Origin: Candidatus Gastranaerophilales bacterium | Lineage (GTDB): Bacteria; Cyanobacteriota; Vampirovibrionia; Gastranaerophilales; Gastranaerophilaceae | Length of the DNA: 64,000 nt | Assembly (NCBI GenBank): GCA_016282705.1 | Contig: JAEELO010000011.1 | Span: 1-64,000, forward strand | Direction: 5' to 3' | Part shown: positions 26,709-35,542 of the stretch, one piece after another | How the letters are laid out: each line of letters begins with the position of its first letter | Numbering within the stretch: the first letter of the stretch is position 1 | Translations under genes and position numbers: made by a program | Notes under the pieces: model-generated | Database searches by the model: none | What the model was told of the DNA's origin: nothing | The model's input: only the letters and a program-made list of their open reading frames with translations

Positions 26709-27485
26709 TTACATAGCACCTTTAACAATTTGAGCAAAGCTGTCAGCTGTTAAGCTTGCACCGCCTACTAATGCACCGTCAATATCGGATTGTGCCATTT
26801 GTTCTTTAATTGTTGCAGGTTTAACACTACCGCCGTATAAAATACGAATAGCATCAGCTGTATTAGCATCATATAAACCTTTAACAACATTTCTTATCAT
26901 ACTGATAACTCTGTTTGCTTCAACAGAATCACAAGTTTTACCTGTACCTATAGCCCAAATCGGTTCATAAGCAATAATTGATTTTGCTACATCTGCAGCA
27001 CTTATACCTCTTAATGCTTTTGTAATTTGTGATGCGATATGATAATCAGTAACACCTGCTTCTCTTTGTTCTAAAGATTCACCGCAGCATATAATAGGAA
27101 CTAATCCTTCGGCTAAAATTTTAACGGCTTTTTTATTAACCATTTCATCTGTTTCACCGAAGTATTCTCTTCTTTCACTGTGACCGATTATAATATATTC
27201 ACAGCCGGCATCTTTTAACATTTCTACTGAACATTCCCCTGTAAATGCACCTTTTGTTTCAAAATAGCAGTTTTGAGCAGCTAATCTTACTTTTCCGCAT
27301 CCGCAATCCTTTAATGCTTTATTTGCAGCATATAATGCCGTAAATGTAGGAGCAATAACAACTTCAGGAAGTGCTGCTTTATCTTCAGCTCTTAATTCCT
27401 GCATAATTCCGTTTGTTAAATCTGCCGCTTCTTGCTGTAAATTATGCATTTTCCAGTTTCCGGCAATAACAGGTCTTCTTGACAT
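26709..27485 (-). CDS. tpiA: Triosephosphate isomerase
   Basis: A 258-residue, full-length TIM-barrel enzyme interconverting dihydroxyacetone phosphate and glyceraldehyde-3-phosphate. It has GNWKMH at the start (Asn and catalytic Lys), IIGHSERREYFGE with the catalytic His, AYEPIWAIGTGK with the catalytic Glu and the phosphate-gripping loop, and LYGGSVKP. GAAAGG lies ahead of the ATG. It stands upstream of no other glycolytic gene on its strand. Confidence 0.97.
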   Translation of the reverse strand: MSRRPVIAGNWKMHNLQQEAADLTNGIMQELRAEDKAALPEVVIAPTFTALYAANKALKDCGCGKVRLAAQNCYFETKGAFTGECSVEMLKDAGCEYIIIGHSERREYFGETDEMVNKKAVKILAEGLVPIICCGESLEQREAGVTDYHIASQITKALRGISAADVAKSIIAYEPIWAIGTGKTCDSVEANRVISMIRNVVKGLYDANTADAIRILYGGSVKPATIKEQMAQSDIDGALVGGASLTADSFAQIVKGAM

Positions 27486-27552
27486 AGTTCTACCTTTCTT
27501 TCATCTGTAACTAACATGAAAATATTAGTTAAAACAAAAACTTTTATCAAGA

Positions 27553-28527
27553 TTATTCGCTATACCCTTTATCCAATGTGTTTTGAGCTGACGGGCGAAT
27601 TGAATATCCCAAATAGTTCTCTTTGCAATAATCATCAATAAATTTAATAATGTCATAATAATGTTTCGGAACATCAAATCTTACACCCGGAGTCATAAAT
27701 GTATCATTGTAGTCAATATCAATAACTATATGTAGTCCGCCGATTTCTTTTGCGATATCCAAGAATTTTTTAACTTCTTCAATATTATCATTTTGATTGT
27801 GCAAAATAATATATTTATATTGCATTTGCACTTTTGAATTATTTCTGAGTTTTCTTATATTTTCTATTACCGCATCAAAAGCATCAACATTTTTAATTCT
27901 TTGGAAAGTTTCTCTTGAACCGGCATCAACGGATACGGTAACAATATCATTTTCGCCTAATGTTTCTAATTCGGGAAGATATTGAATCATATTTGAAAGA
28001 ACAACATATTCTTTTACTTTATGATTTTTAAATTCTTGCATCAATAAAGGAAATTCCTTCAATACAGATACATTACCGCCCTGAAACTCAACTTTTAGCT
28101 GTTGAGAATTGATATAGTTATTTTTATATAAGCTCTTAATTATAGGTAAAAGTTCATAATTCTGAGTTGTATTTGGGAATAATTTCTTTTGAGCGCAATA
28201 TGTACAATTGCAATCACATTGTTTAAAATGGTCTATTATAATGTGAGAAATTTTATTTTTATTAAATAATTTAAATAAAGACAATATTTGAGATTTCATT
28301 GTTATTTCTTTATAATCAGTGCAGCCTATACAGCCTTTTGGAAGTTCTCCGTTCTTCAATGACTTTATATAATCATCTCTTTTAGAAATAACTTCTTTCA
28401 TATCAAATTTATTAAAATCTTCTACTTTTATACCGATTCCTTCTGTACAACTACAGCAATATTTAACTCCATCCGGTAAAAAATGTAATGTATTTTCCAA
28501 TTTTTCACAATAATATGATTTTTCCAT
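27553..28527 (-). CDS. Radical SAM protein with accessory cysteine cluster
   Basis: A 324-residue protein. CDCNCTYCAQ at ~104-113 gives the CxxxCxxC site for the [4Fe-4S]-SAM cluster, followed by EFQGGNVSVL and later VSVDAGSRETF, typical strands of the radical SAM barrel. The N-terminal third carries further cysteines (YYC, YCCSCTEG, GCIGCTD), an arrangement like an N-terminal SPASM/twitch cluster. Related proteins occur in peptide-maturation and surface-polysaccharide loci; the substrate here is unknown and no short peptide gene is obvious next to it. GAAAGGA precedes the ATG. It is divergent from hydG, also a radical SAM enzyme. Confidence 0.8.
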   Translation of the reverse strand: MEKSYYCEKLENTLHFLPDGVKYCCSCTEGIGIKVEDFNKFDMKEVISKRDDYIKSLKNGELPKGCIGCTDYKEITMKSQILSLFKLFNKNKISHIIIDHFKQCDCNCTYCAQKKLFPNTTQNYELLPIIKSLYKNNYINSQQLKVEFQGGNVSVLKEFPLLMQEFKNHKVKEYVVLSNMIQYLPELETLGENDIVTVSVDAGSRETFQRIKNVDAFDAVIENIRKLRNNSKVQMQYKYIILHNQNDNIEEVKKFLDIAKEIGGLHIVIDIDYNDTFMTPGVRFDVPKHYYDIIKFIDDYCKENYLGYSIRPSAQNTLDKGYSE

Positions 28528-28618
28528 AATTTATCCTTTCAAACTTCAAATTTATTATATCACGTATTATTAATTTTTTATTTTGAGTTATAATTTCATA
28601 ATGGAGAAGGGAATTAAT

Positions 28619-30037
28619 ATGTATAATCCAAAATCACAAAAAGCCGAAGAATTTATAAACAATGAAGAAATATTGGCAACAATCAAATATGCAGAGGAAA
28701 ACACTAATAACAAAGAATTAATAAACAATATACTTAAAAAAGCAGAAAAGAAAAAAGGTTTAACACATAGAGAAGCCTCTGTTTTATTGGAATGTAAAGA
28801 TGAAGAAATAAATAAAAAAATATTTCATCTTGCCAAACAAATAAAACAAGACTTTTACGGGAACAGAATAGTTCTTTTTGCACCATTATATCTTTCAAAC
28901 TATTGTATAAACGGCTGTACATATTGCCCGTATCATGCAAAAAATAAGCATATTCCGAGAAAAAAAATGTCTCAGGAAGAAATAAGAAACGAAGTTATAG
29001 CTCTTCAAGACATGGGACATAAACGCTTAGCTATTGAATCTGGTGAAGATCCTGTTAATAACCCGATAGAATATATTTTAGAATCAATAAAAACTATATA
29101 TTCCATAAAACATAAAAACGGTGCGATAAGACGTGTAAATGTTAATATAGCGGCAACTACGGTTGAAAATTACAAAAAACTTCACGAGGCAAAAATAGGC
29201 ACTTATATTTTATTCCAAGAAACCTATAATAAAGAAAGTTATGAAACACTTCACCCGACAGGGCCGAAACATGATTATGCATACCATACGGAAGCTATGG
29301 ACAGAGCAATGCAAGGCGGCATAGATGACGTAGGTTTGGGAGTATTATTCGGACTTGAAACATACAAATATGAATTTCCTGCTCTACTAATGCACGCAGA
29401 ACATTTAGAAGCCGTATACGGGGTAGGTCCGCACACAATAAGTGTTCCCAGAATACGTAAAGCAGATGATATTGATCCTAATGCATTTAAAAATTCATTA
29501 GATGATGAAACATTTAAAAAGATTGTTGCAGTTTTAAGGATTGCAGTTCCCTATACCGGAATGATTATTTCAACACGAGAAAGCAAGGAATGCCGAAAAG
29601 ATTTGCTTGAACTCGGTATTTCACAAATATCCGGAGGTTCAAAAACAAGCGTAGGAGGATACTACAAACCCGAAAAAGAGGAAGAAAATTCCAGTCAATT
29701 TGAAGTTAATGATAACAGAACACTTGATGAAGTTGTTAATTGGCTTATGGAACTTGGGTATGTTCCGAGTTTTTGTACAGCTTGTTATGGCAGCGGAAGA
29801 ACAGGTGAAAGATTTATGGAAGTTTGTAAAAGCCAGCAAATTCATAATTTCTGCCATCCGAATGCCATTATGACTTTACAGGAATATTTATACGATTATG
29901 CTTCAGAAAAAACAAAACAAACAGGGAATAGGATTATTTCATCTGAAATAAATTCTATAGAAGATGAAATCATTAAAGCAAAAGTATTGGAGAACTTAAA
30001 TAAAATCCAACAAGGTCAAAGAGATTTTAAGTTTTAA
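28619..30037 (+). CDS. hydG: [FeFe]-hydrogenase maturase HydG (tyrosine lyase)
   Basis: The start is ATG 28619, six bases after AAGGGA; an in-frame codon at 28583 has no ribosome site. The 472 residues match HydG, the radical SAM enzyme that splits tyrosine to supply CO and cyanide for the H-cluster. The SAM cluster is in SNYCINGCTYCPYH (CxxxCxxC), IESGEDP follows, and the C-terminal auxiliary cluster is in FCTACYGSGRTGERFM plus a later Cys in NFCHPNA, a combination that separates HydG from ThiH. It implies a hydrogen-producing, anaerobic host. HydE, HydF and the hydrogenase itself are not in the window. It overlaps the SGNH gene tail to tail by four bases. Confidence 0.93.
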   Translation: MYNPKSQKAEEFINNEEILATIKYAEENTNNKELINNILKKAEKKKGLTHREASVLLECKDEEINKKIFHLAKQIKQDFYGNRIVLFAPLYLSNYCINGCTYCPYHAKNKHIPRKKMSQEEIRNEVIALQDMGHKRLAIESGEDPVNNPIEYILESIKTIYSIKHKNGAIRRVNVNIAATTVENYKKLHEAKIGTYILFQETYNKESYETLHPTGPKHDYAYHTEAMDRAMQGGIDDVGLGVLFGLETYKYEFPALLMHAEHLEAVYGVGPHTISVPRIRKADDIDPNAFKNSLDDETFKKIVAVLRIAVPYTGMIISTRESKECRKDLLELGISQISGGSKTSVGGYYKPEKEEENSSQFEVNDNRTLDEVVNWLMELGYVPSFCTACYGSGRTGERFMEVCKSQQIHNFCHPNAIMTLQEYLYDYASEKTKQTGNRIISSEINSIEDEIIKAKVLENLNKIQQGQRDFKF

Positions 30038-31035
30038 AGATTTAATTTTTCAACGATTTTCGGAATTAGCATATCCCATACTTTTGCAGACGGATGATAC
30101 CCGTCTTTAGCAGTATCTTCAGAAGAATATTTAAATTTTCTTCCTATTAATTCTTCTGTATCAAGAATTATGAACCCTTCTGATTTTAATATTTCCCACA
30201 TTTCAGGTAATTCATATAGATTATTCTCATCATTTTCTGTTTGATACCTAAGGATTACAAATTTTATATCCGGATACTTTTCCTTCAATAATTTACGGCT
30301 TTCTAATAATATACTATTTATTAGTTTAAAATTTTCATCCTGTAATTTTATTTTATTTTTATTTTTTTTAATATCGAAATCATAATATATACTTTTCAAA
30401 ATAAAGGTTCTTCCCAAAAAAGAAAACGGGAGAGGGGAGTGTTCTATCTTATTATTTTTCAGTTTATATTTTAAATATAAATCGTTTGTATCTGTGGGAT
30501 GGGGGAAAACATTTGAATTTGCACGTTGAATATGACTTGGAATATATGTATAAATAGCATATTCCGGTTGAATTTTCGGTAATACTCCGATATTAAAAAT
30601 ATCTTTCTTCAATAAATGAAGCATATGCTGTGGTCCTGACGCAACAATCGCCAAATTATAAGCTCTTCTTTTAGTATATTCTTGGAGTTTATAATCAAAA
30701 GCCTCATAGTCTTTTAATTCTGTACCATAAGTATAAGAGCAGCCAAATAATACTATATCTTTGCCCTTTTGTAATTTTTCCCGACGTTGAAAATTTTTAC
30801 TGTTTATATTGTTAAAAGATATAGTTTTTTTGTTTATATGATTATTAATTCCTCTATCCGTATATAATTCATCTTCACTTGTATAAAAACCAAAATAACT
30901 TCTGTGAGGATTATTTCTTATAAATTCATCCTCAATTAAACATTTATTGTAAATAGCAAAATCAAAAATAAATAATATTAAAAATAAAAATAGTAAATTA
31001 ATAAATATAACAAATATTTTTTTTCGAAAACTCAT
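30034..31035 (-). CDS. Membrane-anchored SGNH-hydrolase-like protein
   Basis: A 333-residue protein with a single N-terminal membrane helix (~7-27, FVIFINLLFLFLILFIFDF) and an outside domain. VLFGCSYTYGTEL (~95-107) corresponds to SGNH block I with the catalytic Ser, and DGYHPSAKVWD near the C-terminus to block V with Asp-x-x-His. The middle is not conserved enough for me to find blocks II and III with certainty. Proteins like this often add or remove acyl groups on surface polysaccharides. It lies divergently from the ACT-domain gene. Confidence 0.72.
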   Translation of the reverse strand: MSFRKKIFVIFINLLFLFLILFIFDFAIYNKCLIEDEFIRNNPHRSYFGFYTSEDELYTDRGINNHINKKTISFNNINSKNFQRREKLQKGKDIVLFGCSYTYGTELKDYEAFDYKLQEYTKRRAYNLAIVASGPQHMLHLLKKDIFNIGVLPKIQPEYAIYTYIPSHIQRANSNVFPHPTDTNDLYLKYKLKNNKIEHSPLPFSFLGRTFILKSIYYDFDIKKNKNKIKLQDENFKLINSILLESRKLLKEKYPDIKFVILRYQTENDENNLYELPEMWEILKSEGFIILDTEELIGRKFKYSSEDTAKDGYHPSAKVWDMLIPKIVEKLNL

Positions 31036-31136
31036 AAATGAATTATAAATTGAAACAAAATATAAAACAACTAATTCATTGCAATAAAACTCATTTACTA
31101 ATAGAATATACTTATAGATATACGATTGGAGTTAAA

Positions 31137-31415
31137 ATGAGCGAAGATAAAATAATTGTAACTATATCGGGCAAAGACGGTATTGGTATTGTTGCAGAGA
31201 TATCAACTCTTCTCGCAAAATATGAAGTAAATATTGAAGATATAAGGCAGACCATTATGCAAGGCTGTTTTATGATGTTTTTACTTGCGGATATAAGTAA
31301 ATCAAAATATTCTTTTAAAGAAATAAAAGAGGCATTAACAGAATCAGGGAAGAAACTTGGTATGGAAATATGGACACAAAAGAAAGAAATATTTGACAAA
31401 ATGCATACTATTTGA
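31137..31415 (+). CDS. ACT-domain protein (UPF0237)
   Basis: The start is ATG 31137, six bases after GGAG; the frame is open for 33 codons upstream but without a ribosome site. The 92 residues form one ACT domain: IIVTISGKDGIGIVAEISTLL split over the first strand and helix, then NIEDIRQTIMQGCFMMFLLADIS. This is the small UPF0237 form, which is usually found directly upstream of the UPF0210/DUF711 gene, as here (28 bases apart). ACT domains bind amino acids or other small ligands, so it probably regulates the following protein. Confidence 0.9.
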   Translation: MSEDKIIVTISGKDGIGIVAEISTLLAKYEVNIEDIRQTIMQGCFMMFLLADISKSKYSFKEIKEALTESGKKLGMEIWTQKKEIFDKMHTI

Positions 31416-31443
31416 GAAACCCAAACACTAAAAGGATTATAAA

Positions 31444-32811
31444 ATGTCATTTTTTAACGAAAAATCAATAATAGAAACAATAAATATGATAAAAGTCCAC
31501 AATTTGGACATAAGAACAGTTACTTTAGCCTTAAGCCTTCGTGATTGCTGCGGGGAAGATGTTAAAGAAGTCGGAGATAAAGTCTACAACAAAATTATTA
31601 AATATGCTAAAAATTTATATCAATATGCATCAGAAATAGAAGATGAATATTCAATTCCCATTATAAATAAAAGAATTGCTGTTACTCCTATATCATTAAT
31701 CGGAGAATCCTGTAAAAATCCTGATTACGTTTATCTTGCAAAGATATTAGATAAAGCAGCAAAAGAAGTTAATGTTAACTTTATAGGCGGTTTTTCGGCA
31801 CTTGTAGAAAAGGGATGTACTAAAGGTGATACCGCACTAATTGAAAGCATTCCTGAAGCTTTGCAACAAACTGAAAGAGTATGTTCATCAATTAATCTTG
31901 CTTCTACAAAAGCAGGAATTAATATGGATGCAGTTAAGGAAATGGGAAAAATTATTAAGAAAACAGCTATTCTTACAAAAGAAAAAGACGGAATAGGTGC
32001 AGCAAAACTCGTCTGTTTTTGCAATGTTCCGGGTGATAACCCTTTTATGGCAGGAGCTTTCCACGGATACGGCGAACCCGAATGTGCATTAAATATAGGA
32101 GTTTCAGGACCGGGTGTAGTTCGTGCAGCCGTTGAAAATTTACCGAAAAATGCTGATTTTGGTGAACTTGCAAATAAAATAAAACAAATTGCATTTAAAA
32201 TAACCTCAACAGGAGAGCTTGTAGGCAGAAGAATGGCGGAGAAAATGAATATTCCGTTTGGAATTATTGACCTTTCATTAGCGCCGACACCTGCTCTTGG
32301 TGATTCTGTTGCAGGTATATTTCAAGCAATGGGACTTGAGCACGCAGGTGCCCACGGCACAACCGCAGCTTTAGCAATGCTTAATGATGCCGTTAAAAAA
32401 GGTGGTATTATGGCAAGCTCGTATGTCGGAGGACTATCAGGAGCATTTATTCCTGTAAGTGAAGATGCAGGTATGATTGAAGCTGCCCGAAAAGGTGTTT
32501 TGACCTTTGATAAACTTGAAGCTATGACTTGTGTATGTTCAGTTGGGCTTGATATGATTGCAATTCCCGGAGACACACCCGAGTCAACCATTTCAGGTAT
32601 GATTGCTGATGAAATGGCTATCGGCATGATTAATAAAAAAACTACAGCCGTAAGAATTATACCGGTTCCGAACAAAACCGTCGGAGATTATGCTGTATAT
32701 GGCGGACTATTGGGAGAAGCACCAATAATGAACATAAATAAACTTTCATCTGAAATGTTTGTAAATCGCGGAGGAAGAATTCCCGCACCAATTCACAGTT
32801 TAAACAATTAA
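31444..32811 (+). CDS. UPF0210 (DUF711, PFL-like) family protein
   Basis: A 455-residue protein typical of the UPF0210 family: [17 protein letters not shown] near the start, [46 protein letters not shown] in segments, and the glycine-rich [12 protein letters not shown]. The fold is related to glycyl-radical-type pyruvate formate-lyase barrels, but no glycyl-radical motif is visible and the biochemical function is unknown. It is co-transcribed with its ACT partner (31137) and possibly with the TPR gene, whose TTG start follows 10 bases after its stop. Confidence 0.9.
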   Translation: MSFFNEKSIIETINMIKVHNLDIRTVTLALSLRDCCGEDVKEVGDKVYNKIIKYAKNLYQYASEIEDEYSIPIINKRIAVTPISLIGESCKNPDYVYLAKILDKAAKEVNVNFIGGFSALVEKGCTKGDTALIESIPEALQQTERVCSSINLASTKAGINMDAVKEMGKIIKKTAILTKEKDGIGAAKLVCFCNVPGDNPFMAGAFHGYGEPECALNIGVSGPGVVRAAVENLPKNADFGELANKIKQIAFKITSTGELVGRRMAEKMNIPFGIIDLSLAPTPALGDSVAGIFQAMGLEHAGAHGTTAALAMLNDAVKKGGIMASSYVGGLSGAFIPVSEDAGMIEAARKGVLTFDKLEAMTCVCSVGLDMIAIPGDTPESTISGMIADEMAIGMINKKTTAVRIIPVPNKTVGDYAVYGGLLGEAPIMNINKLSSEMFVNRGGRIPAPIHSLNN

Positions 32812-32821
32812 GGAGATATTT

Positions 32822-33472
32822 TTGTTTTATTTCGGACTTGCAAAAATAAGAAGATATTTTATATTTCATTCTGTTTTTAATAAAGGAATTAACAGAGAAA
32901 ATCTTGGTGAATATCCAAAATCATTAAGCTTTCTGTTTTTGGCACTTTCTTTAATGCCAAATTCAATAAGAACGTATAAAGCAATTGCAAGAGTAAACAG
33001 AAAAAATAAAACATATTTAAACGGTATTGATTTTTGTAATAAAGCAATTGCAAGATTTCCTAAAAACAGCGAATTATACGCAATAAGAGCAGATATTCAA
33101 AGAAAAATGAAAGACTATAATGAAGCAGAAAAGTCATATACAAGAGCAATTGATGAAGACGGAAGTATAGCCGATTATTTTATAAAACGTGCAGAACTTA
33201 AATTATTAAAAGAAGACATACAAGGTGCTATCAATGATTATACCGGAGCAATAAATATAAATAAAAGCTACAGTGTTTTATATGAAAATCGTGCTTTTCT
33301 TCATTTCATCAAAAAAAATTACGAAAGTTCAATTGATGACTACAAAAAAGCTATTGAATTAAATCCGAAAAAAGCACATTTATATTATATGCTCGGCGCA
33401 TCAGAGAAACTGAACGGCGATACAAATGCGGATATTAATTTTGAAAAAGCAAATAAGCTTGGATTAAATTAA
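32822..33472 (+). CDS. TPR protein with TTG start
   Basis: A 216-residue cytoplasmic protein. TTG 32822 follows AAGGAGA at good spacing. After a ~35-residue N-terminal segment it consists of about five TPR units, for example YNEAEKSYTRAIDEDGS, IQGAINDYTGAININKS and YESSIDDYKKAIELNPK. It has no signal peptide, unlike the exported TPR protein at 10362. It is an interaction scaffold with unknown partner; its position after the ACT/UPF0210 pair suggests one transcript. Confidence 0.85.
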   Translation: MFYFGLAKIRRYFIFHSVFNKGINRENLGEYPKSLSFLFLALSLMPNSIRTYKAIARVNRKNKTYLNGIDFCNKAIARFPKNSELYAIRADIQRKMKDYNEAEKSYTRAIDEDGSIADYFIKRAELKLLKEDIQGAINDYTGAININKSYSVLYENRAFLHFIKKNYESSIDDYKKAIELNPKKAHLYYMLGASEKLNGDTNADINFEKANKLGLN

Positions 33473-33484
33473 ACATATATTATC

Positions 33485-33505
33485 TGTCAGCATTATATGC
33501 TGACA
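33485..33505. repeat. Perfect hairpin in the spacer after the TPR gene
   Basis: TGTCAGCAT and ATGCTGACA flank TAT (9-bp stem). There is no T-run, so terminator function is doubtful. Confidence 0.6.
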
Positions 33506-33537
33506 AATTCTATTTTGATTTAATTCTTAGTTTTATG

Positions 33538-33567
33538 TTGTCATTACAAGCGATAGTGCGGCAATCC
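33538..33567 (+). repeat. Fragment of a dispersed TTGTCATT...GCGGCAATCC-type element
   Basis: TTGTCATTACAAGC followed after a few bases by GTGCGGCAATCC, the two halves of a short intergenic element seen in many bacterial genomes (compare TTGTCATTGCGAGC...GGCAATCC). It occurs once here and appears partly decayed. The call rests on memory of that consensus. Confidence 0.5.
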
Positions 33568-33682
33568 GTTTGATGATTACTTATAATGTTTATTTTATAC
33601 AAAAGTAACCATAATATTATTTACGACTTAAAAATTATTACATAGCTAGCAAATAAAAGTATTTTTGAGCTTTGTTTAGGTT

Positions 33683-34450
33683 ATGAAAATATATTCAATA
33701 AATAATATAAGTTTTACTTCCAAAAAACCGGAAATCAGAAAAGCTGATGATATACAAAGACGGGCGAAATTAGAATTCCCGTCTCTCAGTTCATCTTATG
33801 TCAATGATTTTTATATCAGCACGGGGAGAAACAGCAGAATTACAAAGAGAAGAACGAACCTTTATGAACATTTACGCAGTTTAATTGAAAAAGTTAGGAA
33901 ATATCCTGTTAATAAATTAACACCGAGAAAAGAATATGTCCCATATATAGAGAATTTAAACGGTGTAAAAAAATATAAAGCCGGAAATTGTATGGAAAGT
34001 GCAATGGCAGCTATGTCAGCACTATATGCTAACGGTTATAAAAACACAAAATTAGGAAGTCTTGTGTATAAAGCTGATTTTCTGGATAAAAAAACCGGTG
34101 AAGTTTTATTCTCGGATTCAATTTCTTTAGACCATTCTTTTGCAGTTACTGATATGAATTCAGGTAAAAACAGAAATATTGTAGTAGACCCTTGGCTTGG
34201 TTTTGCCGATACAAAAGGAGGAGCAATATCACGATATAAAGGACTAAGAGACGAGAGATATCTTAATAATGCCATAAGCATCTTGGCAAAACCTTTATAT
34301 TCAGGCTATAAAATGCATATTGATGATATAAAAGAAGAATATAACATAAGAGCAAAAATAGAAATACAAGAAGAAGATTTTTTAAGCAAACAAGATATTG
34401 AAAATATAGCAACTCAAACAAAAATCCATTTCCCGAATTTGATTTTATAA
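33683..34450 (+). CDS. Putative cysteine hydrolase (Cys-His-Asp) with N-terminal NISFTSK motif
   Basis: A 255-residue protein of no named family that I recognise. It has an ordered triad pattern of papain/transglutaminase-like enzymes: GNCMESAMAAM (Cys103 at a helix start), DHSFAVTDM (His151) and IVVDPWLGFAD (Asp169), with spacing and context like bacterial transglutaminase-like or effector-type cysteine proteases. The first residues, INNISFTSKK, carry the S-F motif shared with other proteins of this window, and no signal peptide is present. The N-terminal 95 residues are basic and helical. The target is unknown. The catalytic assignment is an inference from motif order. Confidence 0.6.
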   Translation: MKIYSINNISFTSKKPEIRKADDIQRRAKLEFPSLSSSYVNDFYISTGRNSRITKRRTNLYEHLRSLIEKVRKYPVNKLTPRKEYVPYIENLNGVKKYKAGNCMESAMAAMSALYANGYKNTKLGSLVYKADFLDKKTGEVLFSDSISLDHSFAVTDMNSGKNRNIVVDPWLGFADTKGGAISRYKGLRDERYLNNAISILAKPLYSGYKMHIDDIKEEYNIRAKIEIQEEDFLSKQDIENIATQTKIHFPNLIL

Positions 34451-34455
34451 ATATA

Positions 34456-34485
34456 TTGCCAAGTAAATATCTTTCCTGTTAAAAT
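34456..34485 (+). promoter_or_regulatory. Probable ddh promoter
   Basis: TTGCCA at 34456-34461 and an extended -10 TGTTAAAAT at 34477-34485, spacing 18. It lies 40 bases before the ATG, whose ribosome site is CAGGAG. Confidence 0.45.
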
Positions 34486-34524
34486 GTATAACAAAAAACC
34501 GAAACATATTACAGGAGAATAATT

Positions 34525-35502
34525 ATGAGACTAGGAATTTTAGGATACGGAAACCTTGGAAGAGGTGTAGAAAATGCCGTCAGACAAAATTCAGATGTAG
34601 AATTAGTTGTTGTTTTTACAAGAAGAGACCCAAAAACATTAAAAATAAATTCAAATGCACAAGTTGTACATATATCGGAAATAGAAAAATGGACAGATAA
34701 AATTGATGTATTAATTTTGTGCGGAGGCAGTGCTACAGATCTTCCCGAACAAACTCCCAAATATGCAAAATTATTCAATGTAGTTGACAGTTTTGATACC
34801 CATGCCAGAATCCCCGAACATTTTAATAATGTAGATAAATCTGCAAAAGAAGGCGGAAAAATCGGAATCATATCGGTAGGCTGGGACCCGGGTTTATTTT
34901 CTCTGAACAGAATGTATGCTAATGCAATTTTACCTGAAGGGAAAGACTATACATTCTGGGGAAAAGGTGTAAGCCAAGGACATTCGGATGCAATAAGAAG
35001 AATAGAGGGTGTACTTGATGCAAAACAATATACAATACCGGTAGAAAGTGCTTTAAACGCAGTTAAAAATTGCGAAAAACCCGAACTTACGACAAGAGAA
35101 AAACACACAAGAGAATGCTTTGTAGTATTAAAAGAAGGCGCAGACCCAGTAAAAGTTGAACAGGCAATTAAAACAATGCCAAATTACTTCTCAGACTATG
35201 ATACTACCGTACATTTTATATCTCTTGAAGAATTAAAGAAAAATCATTCCGGAATACCTCATGGAGGATGTGTAATCAGAACAGGTAAAACAGGTGCAAA
35301 TAAAGAAAATAATCACGTTATAGAATACAATTTAAAACTTGATTCTAATCCTGAATTTACATCAAGTGTTCTTATCGCATATGCGAGAGCAGCATACAGA
35401 CTAAATAAAGAAGGACATTCAGGCGCCAAAACGGTATTTGATATAGCACCTTGTTATTTAAGTCCAAAATCAGGTGAAGAATTAAGAAAAACAATGCTTT
35501 AA
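34525..35502 (+). CDS. ddh: meso-Diaminopimelate D-dehydrogenase
   Basis: A 325-residue NADPH-dependent enzyme that makes meso-diaminopimelate directly from tetrahydrodipicolinate, a one-step branch of lysine and peptidoglycan precursor synthesis. LGILGYGNLGRGVE is the cofactor loop (residues 3-16), FTRRDPKTL contacts the NADP phosphate, then LILCGGSATDLP, VDSFDTHARIPEH, SVGWDPGLFSLNR and WGKGVSQGHSDAIRRI; all are typical of Ddh. It implies DAP-type peptidoglycan, in line with the L,D-transpeptidase in this window. It is monocistronic, with its own promoter and terminator. Confidence 0.95.
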   Translation: MRLGILGYGNLGRGVENAVRQNSDVELVVVFTRRDPKTLKINSNAQVVHISEIEKWTDKIDVLILCGGSATDLPEQTPKYAKLFNVVDSFDTHARIPEHFNNVDKSAKEGGKIGIISVGWDPGLFSLNRMYANAILPEGKDYTFWGKGVSQGHSDAIRRIEGVLDAKQYTIPVESALNAVKNCEKPELTTREKHTRECFVVLKEGADPVKVEQAIKTMPNYFSDYDTTVHFISLEELKKNHSGIPHGGCVIRTGKTGANKENNHVIEYNLKLDSNPEFTSSVLIAYARAAYRLNKEGHSGAKTVFDIAPCYLSPKSGEELRKTML

Positions 35503-35512
35503 AACTATTTAA

Positions 35513-35542
35513 TAAAAGCTTCCTATAAAAGGAAGCTTTTTT
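35513..35542. terminator. Bidirectional terminator after ddh
   Basis: AAAAGCTTCC and GGAAGCTTTT arms around TATAAAA, T-run after it. The stop of the opposite phosphoesterase gene lies in this T-run. Confidence 0.92.
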
